Of a DNA stretch of 64,000 nt, positions 1 through 11,088 are shown piece after piece (within the stretch, counting starts at the first letter, position 1; the number at the start of each line of letters is the position of its first letter). A program made the position numbers and the translations under genes. The notes below the pieces were generated by a model. It saw nothing but the letters and a program-made list of their open reading frames with translations. It was not told the origin of the DNA and ran no database searches. The stretch lies in the NCBI GenBank assembly GCA_021209875.1, contig JAGYVD010000003.1:5394001-5458000 (forward strand), read 5' to 3'. Origin of the DNA: Rosellinia necatrix. Lineage: Eukaryota > Ascomycota > Sordariomycetes > Xylariales > Xylariaceae.

Positions 1-1768
1 GGCGCTATTGTTAACTCTATAGTATGTAACACCTCCGGCTGCGCCCCTTTTAGACTAGTCACCGTATAACTGGAGGGTGTTTCCAAATCGCTAATAGAGC
101 GAAGGAAGTGGTTCATGTTAGGAGTGACCTGCTTACTGGAGACTTCATTTTCTTGAAGCTGGGTGGTCTTGATATGTGCTTTGAGGGGTATGGCGTAACA
201 ATAGCGAACGGCAGGCATAGGGCGATTTGGTTCCTTCAAACAGTTATTCCAATGACTAAATCACATCTATATATATCTATAGTACACATATTAAACCGTC
301 GGATCAGAGCCTTATAGATTGAATTAGTGATAAATCCTGCTTTCAGCTTGCTCCATATCCTTGTAGTAAGGTTGCGATTTGTTTAGTTTCTGTGAGAGAA
401 ATACATTGAATATGGCCTGTATATGGAGTGTGGCTAAGAACCCCCACTACTATTTACATGGTACTACATATCCTAATAATTATATCATGAGACAACGAGG
501 CCTTGGGCTGTAACAGCAGTTAAGGGTTCCACACCTTAACGGATGCATTATCAGAACACTGCACGGCTGAAGAATTGATCTCATTTTATCGATAATTGAT
601 TATCATCTGTGTGAAGCAGGTGATCTGCGTTGAAATCATTACATAAGCCGTGTAATACCGGAGGTAGCATGTATTGAGAAGTAATGCAGTAGAAGGCAAG
701 TAATGGGTTGATTACTCACGGCGGAGTAGCAGTGCGGCGCTTTATCCTTCGGTTTTGCTTGCTGTTAAGATTGGGATGTGTTAGAGATTGAGCTGGGAAG
801 CTATTCGCGTAATCTTTCGTGATCGTCTGGGCCGATAGGGGCTCCGGCTAGAGGGGAAAAGTGGCACGTATGAAGAATGGTACACATACTAAGCGCTGCC
901 TACGACTAGGCAAGAGCCAAGCAAGAGCTGTATGGTCTCGACAATGTCCCAAAAGAGCGATCCACGGGCCATGATAAACTGATGAAGGCGAGTACCAGAA
1001 AGGCTACAAATGAATAAACGACAGCACGGTACCTTCTAGCTTGAGAATTTAGTCTTGTGCGGCTAAGCTTTGGGTGCTTATCTTTCATGGAGGATAGCTA
1101 CCTAGGTACTGTCTGCTCGGCTCGTGTTTATCTGAAGTTGAATCGTAGTAATGGATACTCGGGTTAATGCGATATTCTTACGCTATCAGTGATGTGCTGA
1201 ACAGCCAGCTATGATATAGTAGCGTAGCCGACATGTCACATAAATCGATCCTTGTTCATACGAAGGCAGCTCCAGGGCCGAGACTATTTTATTGCATTTG
1301 CTATACGTACGTCCTGTAAGAATAGATTCGTGCCAGTCATGTAACTCTGTAGCGTTGAGCCTGCCCAGCCAGGCAGGCTGGCTACCCATCGTCGCATCTT
1401 GCCTGCGGGGGGCTTGCAGAGCCCAGCTCAAAGGTCACCGCCCACAACTGGAACTCCCGAGATACCTCAAAACAGGCCCCCACGAAGGACTAAAGACCCA
1501 TGTAGATTCATACGAGTTCAGTATCATGTAGGCTAGGGCTTGGCACCTTAGGCTTACTCGAGGGGAGGGCGGCGCGTCACTCGTGGCTGAGTGTTTGGGT
1601 AAGAATGTAACATAACGTTCTCACATGGGCGGCTGGCCGGAACCAATGCTGTCGGATTTCCGCGGAAGTGGCATTTTTCTCTCAGTCCTGCGGAAGAGGG
1701 TTCAAGTTAAAAACTAGATGGTGGGAATGTTCGTCCTTACTATCGCCGTGCCCTAAGGTTTTGTCAAC
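1..1768. other. Gene-free left edge
   Basis: No reading frame here looks like a protein and no RNA gene was recognised. Short open frames (for example at 906-1088 and 1186-1431) lack composition or motifs that would support them. The first 80 bases contain a GC-rich run ending in a short stem that could be the end of an old retroelement LTR, but there is no partner copy in the window. The last few hundred bases would hold the promoter of the gene starting at 1769. Confidence 0.5.
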
Positions 1769-2680
1769 ATGAAGTCGCGAGGACCAGGAGGCGTGAAAAC
1801 ATACTTCTTGGCGCCTAACGAGGATTATCCCCCCGAAGGCCCAATAGCCCTCGGTGGGATTTTAACCGACCCGTTTGAACCCGGAACATGCATTAATCCA
1901 GATACCCCAACCGTCCTACCAAGTTCTGTCCCGGTCTATAAGACGAGCAAAAGCGATTGGAGAGATGAGGCGGGGTGTCGCAAAGGCGTTAACTTTGGTG
2001 TGTGGGCGGAGTGGCTGAGAATGCTTGGGATCGTAGTCGAGATGAACGTCGACTTCAGGCTTGAGACAAGCAAGTCATACGCTTTCGACTCGCTAGAGAC
2101 GATCTGGTTTGAGCCCACTAGAGACTACATTCAGGATAGCGTTGGCGACCCCCGTGTATCTACGTATATTGCCGACAATGCCTACCGAAAACCAATCTAT
2201 ATGATAACTGGCGTCAAGATTGCACGCGGCGCGAGTATCATAACGGAGAAACGCCGCGGGCGCGGATTCCAATTCCGGGTCGGGGCGGACCCAACCGCCG
2301 GCAGCGCCATGCCATTAACAGCAGGGCCAAGCGCGGGCTTCCGAAACGACAGGAGCGGCATCTCGTCCTATAGATCCAATTCCGATTTCGTCTTTGCCTA
2401 CCGTTTGCGAGAGATCTACTACGAGAGAAACTGGCGCCTCCGGGATCGGCAGCATACGAAAGGTGCCCTATACCAGGTCCTCGAGATACTCCCTAGCGAT
2501 ACATCCGGATCTGGAGCGCCCGAAATACAAGAATGGGACGAGGGAGAACCGTCTCTATCGGTATTGTCCTGCGCGGAGGAGTCTGAGACGATATCGCAGC
2601 TCGGCCTGTCAACATTCGAGGCCGTTGACGACGAGGATGATGAGCTCTGTAGATGTGTTACGATACCCAGTGGGCAGTGA
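1769..2680 (+). CDS. Fungal gasdermin-like candidate pore-forming protein
   Basis: Single-exon frame of 303 residues starting at a clear ATG. It belongs to a widespread uncharacterised fungal family, recognisable from an N-terminal YFLAPNEDYPPEGPIALG segment, the mid-protein run YRKPIYMITGVKIARGAS (about residues 140-157) and DFVFAYRLREIYYERN (about 207-222). The layout resembles the gasdermin N-domain: a strand with Y-hydrophobic-T-E/G, a basic/glycine hairpin, then a closing strand with F-A-x-R. It is followed by an acidic tail of about 80 residues that could act as a C-terminal inhibitory segment. Fungal gasdermin-like proteins are known to execute cell death when subtilisin-like proteases from neighbouring genes cleave them (HET-Q1/HET-Q2 in Podospora). 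A subtilisin gene lies about 2.4 kb downstream on the same strand. The family call is a pattern match, not an alignment. There is no signal peptide. Confidence 0.5.
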   Translation: MKSRGPGGVKTYFLAPNEDYPPEGPIALGGILTDPFEPGTCINPDTPTVLPSSVPVYKTSKSDWRDEAGCRKGVNFGVWAEWLRMLGIVVEMNVDFRLETSKSYAFDSLETIWFEPTRDYIQDSVGDPRVSTYIADNAYRKPIYMITGVKIARGASIITEKRRGRGFQFRVGADPTAGSAMPLTAGPSAGFRNDRSGISSYRSNSDFVFAYRLREIYYERNWRLRDRQHTKGALYQVLEILPSDTSGSGAPEIQEWDEGEPSLSVLSCAEESETISQLGLSTFEAVDDEDDELCRCVTIPSGQ

Positions 2681-3719
2681 GAACGGGGGATGTGCATACC
2701 CTTGAAGGTCAGAGTGCTGGAGAGTGTACCTACCTGCCTACCTACACTATGGCAGCAAGTGGATAGAATCAGTTTGTATTATAGAAAGCATAGTTATTGA
2801 TACGCGCCCGCAGAGGAACCGCTCACATAAGGACCCTACCCCACCTGTAGCGTGGCGGAGCCAGTCCTAGCCCACACACCCTGGAGTGCCTGTTTCCCCT
2901 ATCTACCTACCTAAGGTAGGTATAACTAGCACTGTCAGACACCTAGACTAGACGTTAATACTACTACTACTACTACCTAAGGTAGGTAGGTAATTAATTA
3001 CAAGGTCCATCAGGTAACTACCGGCTAACCGTGGATCTTACCAAGTTATTATCACGTTTGGGCAAAGTACCTACCACTGTTCCGATACCCACCACCTCTC
3101 CTACCTCTCTCGTCCGCGCGCGCACAGGAATTCGGTTGGAATTAGGTGGTAAAGTAGGCGGGTGCCCTCCCCACCCCTCTTTTGAAGAAGCTTGACTGCT
3201 TGGCTGCCGCATAAGTGCACGCCTTGCCGTTGTGGCCGGTCAGCACCGATTTTGTAGTGCGATATGGCAAAACAAATGGAGTTAGATTGTGGCGTGACTA
3301 CTTGCGACACATATCTAAATAAGCACCTACCTAGGGAGGTGAGTGGACAACTGGGCAGGCAAGTAGGGTGGGCAAGCTGCCAAGCGGGCAAGCTGCCAGG
3401 CAGGCAGCAGGCAGGTGATGGCTATCTAATGTATTAGTAGGGGTAGAAGCGGTTAATTAGATAGGTAGGAACTGCGGACATGCATGCCTGCCGACATACT
3501 CTACCTAACTACCGTAAGTGTTTACTTAGGTGCCTACTCAGGGTAGTACATGTACGTAATAGGGGTGACCGCCCGCCTGGACCTTCCTAGGTATATCGGT
3601 ATATACCCGTCCCCTTATCGGCGACCACTGAGGACATCTCTTCCACCCCGAGCTTCCCCCTTCCCCCTCTTTAACGTTTCCCACCTCAACGAACCGGATC
3701 ATGCTTTTCGTTCGAACCC
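2681..3719. repeat. Intergenic stretch rich in ACCT/AGGT short repeats
   Basis: No supported gene. The stretch is packed with short tandem and inverted copies of the tetramer ACCT/AGGT (around 2735-2750, 2902-2925, 2960-2992, 3325-3345, 3460-3470 and 3585-3595). Several are palindromic, of the form CTACCTAAGGTAGG. There is also a small GGCAAGC/GGCAGGC repeat at about 3353-3415. Such motifs recur in other intergenic regions of the window. The right end holds the promoter of the patatin-like gene. Confidence 0.6.
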
Positions 3720-4934
3720 ATGGCTTCCCCGAGAAGGCCACCGCTGTCGGCTGCCCCCATGGGCGGGTTTCAGACTGCTGATTCCTCGCGACAGCCGTCC
3801 TGGCAAAGCGCTCACTACCGTTACCCCCCGCCGGACAAGGCGAGGATATTATGCCTTGACGATAACGGCTACTATATATTCCCTTCTCTACCAATCCTAG
3901 AGAACATCCTCAGTCGTGTCGAATCGCCGTTGAACGGCCAGGAACCTCCGAGAAACGCCCGGGAGATCCGTCCCAGCGAGCACTTCGATCTCATCTGCGG
4001 CGCCGGATTTGGCGGTATTATTGCCCTCCTTCTTGGCAGACTTGGCATGGTTGGTTACCCAAGACAATGAGAACCGGCTCGATATACTCATACAGCATAG
4101 ACGATTGGCCAATGCGAGGAGTGGTTCATTAAACATCGCAATAGTTTCCTCCCGGCTGGGCAGGCCGCCATTGTAATAGGAACGAACCGTCGCTTGAGAC
4201 GCAATAACAAGGCTCTCGAGAATGCATTCAGAGATGCGCTAAAATCAGTTGGTATGGCCGAGGATTCGCCCTTAGTTGACGTTAACTATACTGGTGTGAA
4301 CGACTCAAATGCAGGGCCCCCTACGTGTCGCGTCTTCGTTCTTGCCATGCATCCAGGAGACATACATGTGCCCATCCGCATGAGATCTTACAGCTCGCGA
4401 ACAGACCCCGTCCCGACCGAATGTAGTTTGTGGGAAGCGGCGGTGGCCACGGAGGCATCGCCGTCGTATTATGTACCCGTGCAGGTCGGGAGGGACCCGC
4501 TACCCTATATGTCCTCTGGGCTTGGTTACTGCAACCCGTCCAAGGAAGCACTGGACGAGGGGGTCCGCATCTGGCAGATCGCAGGTATTCGATGTCTGAT
4601 CAGTTTAGGGACTGGGAAAATTCCACCAAGGCTAGAACTGCGCGCGGTTCCCAAGAAGTCTGCTGGGCTGCTGAATCTTAAGAAGAACCTCGCCCTGATA
4701 CACACGCTCTCGGCTATTGCAACCGATACAAGGCGCGTTCACATTGAAATCACTCGAGACTCGACTCTACTTGGCTTTAGGTATTTTAGGTTTGAGGGGT
4801 CAGAAGGTGTATCATACAAAGATAGTTATAATCTATCGACCCTCGACAAGATTCGCGGCTCGGTCGCCCTATATCTTCAATCGGAGGAAGCACCAGAGCA
4901 GCTGGCCTTCTGTGCCAAACATGTGCCACGGTAG
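3720..4934 (+). CDS. Patatin-like phospholipase fold, catalytically dead (pseudoenzyme)
   Basis: Two exons joined by a 51-nt intron (4050-4100, GTTGGT to CATAG) that keeps the frame; the protein is about 387 residues. The patatin scaffold is clear. ARILCLDDNGYYI (about residues 41-53) sits where the oxyanion loop DGGGxRG belongs. FDLICGAGFGGIIALLLGRLG (residues 89-109) replaces the GxSxG nucleophile elbow. CRVFVLAM and SLWEAAVATEASPSYY follow, then MSSGLGYCNPS where DGGxxxNNP is expected. The oxyanion glycines, the nucleophile serine (now Gly) and the catalytic Asp (now Ser) are all lost, while the frame stays open and the fold-defining residues remain. Patatin domains in fungi are often effector domains of NLR-type proteins; no NTPase is attached here. 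It is either a retained decoy or scaffold, or an early decaying copy. An upstream coding exon cannot be excluded. Confidence 0.75.
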
Positions 4935-5043
4935 TGTCCCGGCTGTTTTCATTAATACGTCATCATAAAGCTGATCGGTATTAGGAATCCGGACAGTTCG
5001 ACAAGAGAGGTCGAAAATTGGATTAGTGAGGCAAATACCTCAG

Positions 5044-6322
5044 ATGTTTTCACTGAGCAGTCAACTACCTCATCAGTGCGGCAACCTTGTAATTCAGCCC
5101 ACCTTCGCGGTCTCCTTGCCACAACATAACTTCCTGTCGCTGACCCTCAATGCAGCCTTTTTCTCTAGCAAATCTGCTCCTGAGCTCCGCGACGTAGAAA
5201 GGGAATCTAGAGTATTTGACTCTGAACATATTATGGCTGGGCAGGAGAGATTTGACAGAGCACGCACGTAGGCTTCCTAATAAGCCTTTCATTTCGCTTC
5301 CCATTAATACCCTACGCAGAGAAGCAGCCGCAGACGAGTGGCTCACCAAATTGAAGAAGGAAGTACATCCTTTGATACAAGCACGACGCAAAGACGACGA
5401 TAAGAAGGTCAGGATAGCTATACTTGACACTGGCCTCGACGAAGCACACCCTGATATCATTAGGCTTGCGAAGCGGCATAACAAGGATGACGACAGCAGA
5501 GTAAAGGCAGTCAAGGACTGGACTCGTTCTAAAATTGGGAGCAATGACGCCGTTGGACATGGCACTTGCTGCGCAGCGTTAGTCTTAGATGTTGCGCCAA
5601 ACGCGGATATATATATCGCTAAAGTGTTCGACTCGGCCATAATTACGTCGGATTCGGCGGACTACGTGGCGCAAGTACGTATATACCTTACGGCGAGTAT
5701 TTAACCAACCACAATTGGTATTAACTGATACTAGGCCATTGATTATGCCTCGACGGAGTGGCGAGTGGATATTATTGCTATGTCATTCGGTTTTCTCAAG
5801 AAACAAAATTCTATCACCAAAGCTATTAACCAGGCCTTCAATAGAGGGGCTATTATTTTAGCCGCAGCGTCAAATGACGGCCAGCTGGGGCGGGTCGCAT
5901 TCCCAGCACGGCTCCACCAGGTCATCTGCATTTCCTCAGCAAGTGGGTATGGCGCCCCCTCCCTCTTCGCCCCTTTACCAGCGCGTGCAGATGACAACTT
6001 CACCATATTAGGCGAAATGGTTGAATCTGCCTGGCTGGGAGGTTTGCGGGCCCGCAAGAGTGGCACATCGATGGCCACAGCAATTGCGGCCGGCGTTGCT
6101 GCTCTCGTTCTTGAATTAGGCTTTCAGCGACCAAATAAGATACAACAATCAGATCTCGGATCATATGCGGGTATCAGGGCCATCCTCGTTGCGATGTCAC
6201 GAGATGAGGTGGCCCCTGATTCGGATGGGAGACATTTCATCAGGCCTTGGTTGCTCTTGGACCCTGAGAAAAAGCTTGAGCATGTACTAGAGGAAATCTC
6301 GTATATACTCGACAAAGTCTAA
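5044..6322 (+). CDS. Subtilisin-like serine protease (S8), cytoplasmic type
   Basis: Three exons: about 5044-5267, 5320-5674 and 5735-6322. The introns 5268-5319 (GTAGGC to CGCAG) and 5675-5734 (GTACGT to CTAG) restore one frame of about 388 residues. The peptidase S8 triad is complete: IAILDTGLDEAHPDI (Asp), VGHGTCCAAL (His) and SGTSMATAIAAG (Ser). The oxyanion Asn lies in AAASNDG. There is no signal peptide or propeptide. The region before the catalytic domain (ELRDVERE...DEWLTKLKKEV) resembles the linker preceding S8 domains in fungal NLR-associated proteases. The exon carrying the Asp motif has no ATG, so an upstream exon is required; 5044 is the nearest ATG in a frame that splices correctly, but a start further upstream is possible. 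Position beside a gasdermin-like candidate suggests a role in triggering cell death (inference). Confidence 0.8.
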
Positions 6323-7046
6323 GGTCCTACAGCTTACGGACTGCCCTGCTTTCCTCCCCCATTCTATGTTATATATATTTGGCCTGGTTGAGTGCAGTTT
6401 ATGCGCTAACATGGAATTGCGACTTAGCTTTTCTCGACTATGGTTGAGACACGACACGACATCAATTAGAGGGACCGCGAATAGCTCCTTGCCTCACAAA
6501 TGCAAAGAATCGGCTGGCGACCTGCTTTGAACCATTATGTGAACTCTATGACCAAGTTAATGACTGAACTTGGCTTTGGGCTTCACCTAAGTGCTGGGCA
6601 CAAATTTATTCTAAGATTACCCATTAATCGAGGTCTTAAGATTGGGTTGACGAGATTCGGACGCGGCTATTGAATAAACTACGTTAGGTGATGCAATCCT
6701 GCACAAAGGCCAGAAAATGAATTGTCGGGGCGAAGCCAAGTCCGGAAACAACGTGTATCAAAGACCTTTTATTTTTCGCCAACTCCAACATTGAGGGGTC
6801 TTTTTCTTTCAGCTTTCTGTCGCGCGGCCAACAAAGCTGGGTCAAATCAACGTGATCGAAACCGGCCATGGACAATTTTATCAGGCAAACAGATACCTGT
6901 TGGGGGAGGTAATCTGTTTTCTTGGGCATCTAAACCGGGGCGCGTAGCGGTATTACGATTTTTTTCAATACATAATTACCACTAGGCGTTGACAGGCGTG
7001 AGTTCTCGTCCGTTCAAGGCCCTGAGAAGTCACGAAAAGAAAAACA
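6323..7046. other. Intergenic region
   Basis: AT-rich spacer with no supported gene. It holds the 3' end of the subtilisin gene (a TATATATA run near 6369) and the promoter of the kinase gene. The short frames here (for example 6684-6929) have no recognisable features. Confidence 0.5.
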
Positions 7047-8860
7047 ATGGGGGATGCGACATCGGAAACGGTAGACCAGGAGCGCGCGATGGCGGAGATC
7101 ATCCACCGCGACCTCGGCGCCGTCTTCGCGAACACGGGGCTGTGGGAGCTCGAGAGGCTCCTAGGCAACGGCAGCTACGGCGTGACAGTGCTGCTGCGGG
7201 ACCGGAATCCGCTGCGTGTGCGCGGCCGCCACCGAAGGGTCGTCCTCAAGCGCCCGTTGCTGCCGCACCAGGGCGTCGAAGACTTCGCGACCGAGATCGC
7301 TGCACTTAGGGTAAGATTGGCCACACCCACTCCTCAAAGAGAGAGAGAGAGAGAGAGAGAGAAAAGGGAGAAAAAGAAAGAACAAGAGCTCTGTTTTAAG
7401 CCAATGAAGGAATGAGGTGAATTGAGTGTGTTGACAAATATCTCCGGTATTCAAGTTGATGCGCTCCAACGCGCACCACGGGCAGATGATCGCCGGCACC
7501 CACAACATCGCCGAATACCGGACGGGGCGGTCCACAACAGCCGCGGCGCGGCGCGTGCTGCGGCGCGTGAGGGCCGCGTTCTCGAACCCGCCGGAGAACG
7601 TGTTCCGGGTGCTCAGCGTGTTCGAGGGGCCCGCCATCCTGCTGGAGTACATCGAAGGCGGGAACCTGCTAAAGATTCAGAAGCGGGCGTACGAGCGCGG
7701 CATCGAGCTGCCCAACCGGCTGCTCTGGAGCTTCTACTACTGCTGTAAGAAGCGTCCCCCCCAACCCACTCCCCCATCTCCCAAGTATCTTCGTGCGAAA
7801 GTCGTAATTTTTGACGCGCGCATTCATGCTTACACGGAAATAAGTGGTGCGGGCCTGCGTCGGCCTCGCGTACCCGGCGTTCGGCCTCGTGGGGGACCCG
7901 CCGGCGCTCGAGACGATCAGGACGGACCGGCACCCGCTCCGCATGATCCACGGCGACATTGCGGGGCGGAACGTCATGCTCGATAAGGAGGATCCCAACA
8001 TACCAGAACGTAGGTGAACCTCTTCCCATTACATCCCCCCCGCCTCGCTCCAATTCAAAATATCCCAAAAACCAAGGATGCTACCTTGATCTTGCCTACC
8101 GACCACTTTTACGTTGAAAACAAACAACCCCCCGCTAACTACCATCTCCTCCTCCCGCGGGGAGGGAGGGGGAACAAAAAAATTAGACGCGTTCGCCCCG
8201 TCCCTGAAACTGATCGACTTCGGGCTCTCTCGCAGAGCGACGACCTCGAGGACCGCGAGCATTCAAAACCTACATTTCGCGACCGAGGTAAGCGGACCAC
8301 CCCGCCCCCCCTTTCCCGCGTTAGTGTGTTCAAGAAGAACAGAAGAAGACCCAAAGACAAGACCCCCAACACGAAACCTCGTTTCTTTTCTTTTTTTCTG
8401 GCCGTTTCCCCCCCCTCACTTTCCCCTCACTTTAGCTTTATACTGACGTGAGCACACGCTGATGCGAAACTCCCCCTCCCCCCCCAACCAACAGCAGATC
8501 ATCCTCCTGATATCCCGGCATCGGGTCCATCGGAGAGCGGTGGCGTACCGTGGGATCCGGACGTTCGCGGCGGGGGTGCTGCCCAGGGCGGTGAGGAGAG
8601 GGGCGGAAGGGGGTGGCGACGGCGGCGGCGGCGTGGAGCTGGTGGACCCGTACCCGAACCTGGACCCGGACCTGCGGTTGCTGCTCGTCGACGCCATGCG
8701 CGTCGACGTCGTGCACCGCCCCTCGCTGCGCGACATGATGTGGCGCACGCGCCAGGGCGCCGCCAAGCCCCCCGGCGCCTACCCCATGCGCTTCTGGGAG
8801 GAGGGGGACCACTCCGTCAGGGCGGTGCTGCAACACTTGATGTACGATGCCCCGGAATGA
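7047..8860 (+). CDS. Protein kinase domain protein (HGD catalytic loop)
   Basis: Five exons: 7047-7310, 7456-7744, 7845-8009, 8187-8287 and about 8495-8860. All introns are GT-AG and phases agree; the protein is about 394 residues. Kinase motifs occur in order: glycine loop LLGNGSYGV (about residue 38), the VAIK-type lysine in RRVVLKRP (about 72), hinge-like LLEYIEGGNL, catalytic loop HGDIAGRNVML (about 220), LIDFGLSRR (DFG, about 248) and a C-lobe segment PNLDPDLRLLLVDAM...RPSLRDM. The HRD arginine is replaced by glycine, as in some fungus-specific kinases; Lys, Asp, Asn and DFG are present, so activity is plausible. There is no membrane segment. The exons are strongly GC-rich, unlike the genes to the left. 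Substrate unknown; location next to the death-type genes makes a signalling role in that module possible but unproven. The last acceptor could be 3 nt either way. Confidence 0.75.
7338..7362. repeat. (AG)n microsatellite in kinase intron 1
   Basis: About twelve uninterrupted AG units lie inside the first intron of the kinase gene, followed by an A/G-rich run to about 7385. It is likely to vary in length between isolates and has no coding effect under the proposed splicing. Confidence 0.9.
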
Positions 8861-9251
8861 AATGTCTCCCCCATGCGGTTCATCGACGGCGTGGTTTTTT
8901 TTTTTTCATGAATTTGGATTATGGCGCCCTTGAATAGACTGTGTTGATACACCCCATCTTCGTATAATTACTGTATAACTAACTATACTGTATTTAAATT
9001 TTTATTTGCAATCCTTGTTTTTATATACACTTCCCCTATATACCCAATCTCAATACGTATGTCGTCGGCCGTCCTGCGTCCTCTATATCGTTAATGATTT
9101 TATTGTAAAAAAAAAAAAAAAAGACAGAGCTTTCTCCTGCGTGCCGTGTACCGCATTCATGATCTATATGACCAGAGTATGTTATGAGATTCGTAACTGT
9201 CATTTCCCCCACCTCATAGCCCACAACCGTGATTTCCCGTATCGGGGTTGG
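8861..9251. other. Convergent intergenic region
   Basis: Spacer between the converging kinase and PTH11-like genes. It contains T and A homopolymers (about 8889-8898 and 9106-9122) and AT-rich 3'-end sequence. No gene is supported. Confidence 0.5.
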
Positions 9252-10396
9252 CTAGACCGGGCTTAGCTCGTAGGGCCTGTCGCCAGAAATGGAGCCGAAG
9301 TGGTCGCCCGCTCTATTGCGGTGGTCCAGATGATGCAAGACTCTCCTCTCCTGCGAGGACCAGGCACTCAAGCCGTACCAGTTCTTTCGGGTGACCGTGC
9401 TGGCGAACCACGAGCTGGGATGCAGCTTTCCGAAGAACTTGAGCAAGGGCCAGCAGACCGGCAGACAAGCGCAGACGATGCCAGTGCATGAATGGACCGT
9501 GGTCCAGACCTGCGTCTGGCTAAACGAAGGCTCGCGGCTATTAGGGGCGTAGCTGAGGATAACCTTGACAATGCCGGAGACGATCACGCTTTGGATATTC
9601 ACACGAGGTCAGCTAGGCTTGGTGTAGGTGGCATTCGTGGCATCTCTGCAAAGTTGGCTTACAAGATCCCGACAAGAAACACGCCCGCGATGCCGAATTT
9701 CTTTCCCCGGTTAAGACGCAACCGGACGATGATGGGGATCGGTAACAGGATGATTGCGATGTCGATAACAGCCTCGACGACGCCGGTTGCTAACCAGTAG
9801 TAGTTATAATTGAAGCAGTACCGGGGGTCATCGAGGCTGTTCAGCCATGTCCATTCAAGTGGAATACAGTTCAGCAAATCGGAAACGACGGTGCCTATCC
9901 AAAAACCCAGGACGACGATACCCAAGACGATAACCCGGGGGCGGAAGGAGGTGTTGACGGAGAAAAGCCGGTTATATAGAAACAGGATGGAAAGCTTTGT
10001 TGTGGAGGTAAGGGTGAAGTATAAAACTGTGCTTGTAAATGTGATTTGGGTATACGTCACGTCTGCGGGAGTATACTCGATGGCCCCATTGCTGGATGCT
10101 GCGGCCGCTCCATTTGGATTGAATGAGGTAGCTATGGGTGGGGGGAGGCAGCACGATAAGTATGGCGTTCAAAGATGGAGATTAAAATGATGGCGGGGAC
10201 GAAGAAGGGGGAACCAACCGTAGAGATCTGCGGCGTCGATGGCAATCACATCCAAAAGAGAGAATAATATAAGCCAGTCGTCCCAGGAGAAGCCTGCGTT
10301 CCTAGAGTAGCGAACGTAGAAGCGCAGGATGACCGCGATAAGAGCGAGACCGCCCACGATAGCCCCTACTATGATGGTCGTGTTGGTCTCATCCAT
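9252..10396 (-). CDS. PTH11-like / fungal rhodopsin-domain integral membrane protein
   Basis: Three exons on the minus strand: 10396-10219, 10131-9663 and 9588-9252. Introns 10132-10218 and 9589-9662 have consistent phases; the protein is about 327 residues. It begins MDETNTT, then a first membrane helix IIVGAIVGGLALIAVILRF and the family hallmark RYSRNAGFSWDDWLILFSLL. Further helices cover TQITFTSTVLYFTLT, PRVIVLGIVVLGFWIGTVV, a segment near WLATGVVEAVIDIAIILLPIP, and the C-terminal hydrophobic CTGIVCACLPVCWPLLKF. Together these give the expected seven-helix plan of fungal PTH11-type receptors (rhodopsin domain family), plasma-membrane proteins implicated in sensing surfaces or ligands. It lacks an N-terminal CFEM domain and has a short cytoplasmic tail. 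The donor of intron 1 (GTTGGT) is the least certain junction. Ligand unknown. Confidence 0.75.
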
Positions 10397-11088
10397 ATCC
10401 CCCTGCGGATGTCCCCGGCGCACACCTGATCAGATGGCAACGAGAAGTGACTGAAAGGGGCGCCCAAGCTTTGTGGAGAGTCACCCAGAAAGCATCGTCG
10501 TCGTTGTTGCATACTTGCGCCGGGCGCATTTCGCACCTCCTCTTCCGGTCAGCTTCTACCACACGAGTATATAAGGTCATGACGGAGGCCTCGTTGACCC
10601 GTATGTGCATGTAGACTAACGGACCATTCTACCTGACGCGAGGCCAATCAGTTGCGACAAGTCATATGAGTCAGATGAGTCCATGCATGATGGTAAACGA
10701 GCTGTCGAATGAGATCGCGTGTGTGGTTGCACCAGTGCAAATATTGGGGTCGTAAATGGTGTTGGCTGTACAATATGCAGGGATCCCTGCAAGCATCCCT
10801 TCGATAATTTTCTTATTGAATGCGACATTCCCTCCTTTCCTTCCCCTGAGCAAGCTTTTATTATTAACATTCTCTCGGCGCCCAGCCGAAAGTTAAACTT
10901 CTTACCACCGAATCACTCTTTTTTCTTCTCAATAGTTTGCTTACTCCCGCTAAAAGCGTGGACAGAAGGCGAATTCGCTTGAGGGCAGTCGATAGGCCAA
11001 CCCCACGAAGGCCGCACAGTCTCGTGATTCGCCTCAAACGCCCTCAATACTGCTCTTAAACCCAAACATCGCATCAATTCTTTCGGAC
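10397..11088. other. Divergent promoter region (PTH11-like / TSC10)
   Basis: Shared upstream region of two divergently transcribed genes. No gene is supported. A pyrimidine-rich tract (about 10907-10932) precedes the TSC10 start. Short frames at 10389-10870 show no motifs. Confidence 0.5.

Noticed and set aside
1..80. Possible LTR end of a retrotransposon
   Set aside because: Only one copy at the window edge, no terminal repeat partner, target duplication or polymerase sequence.
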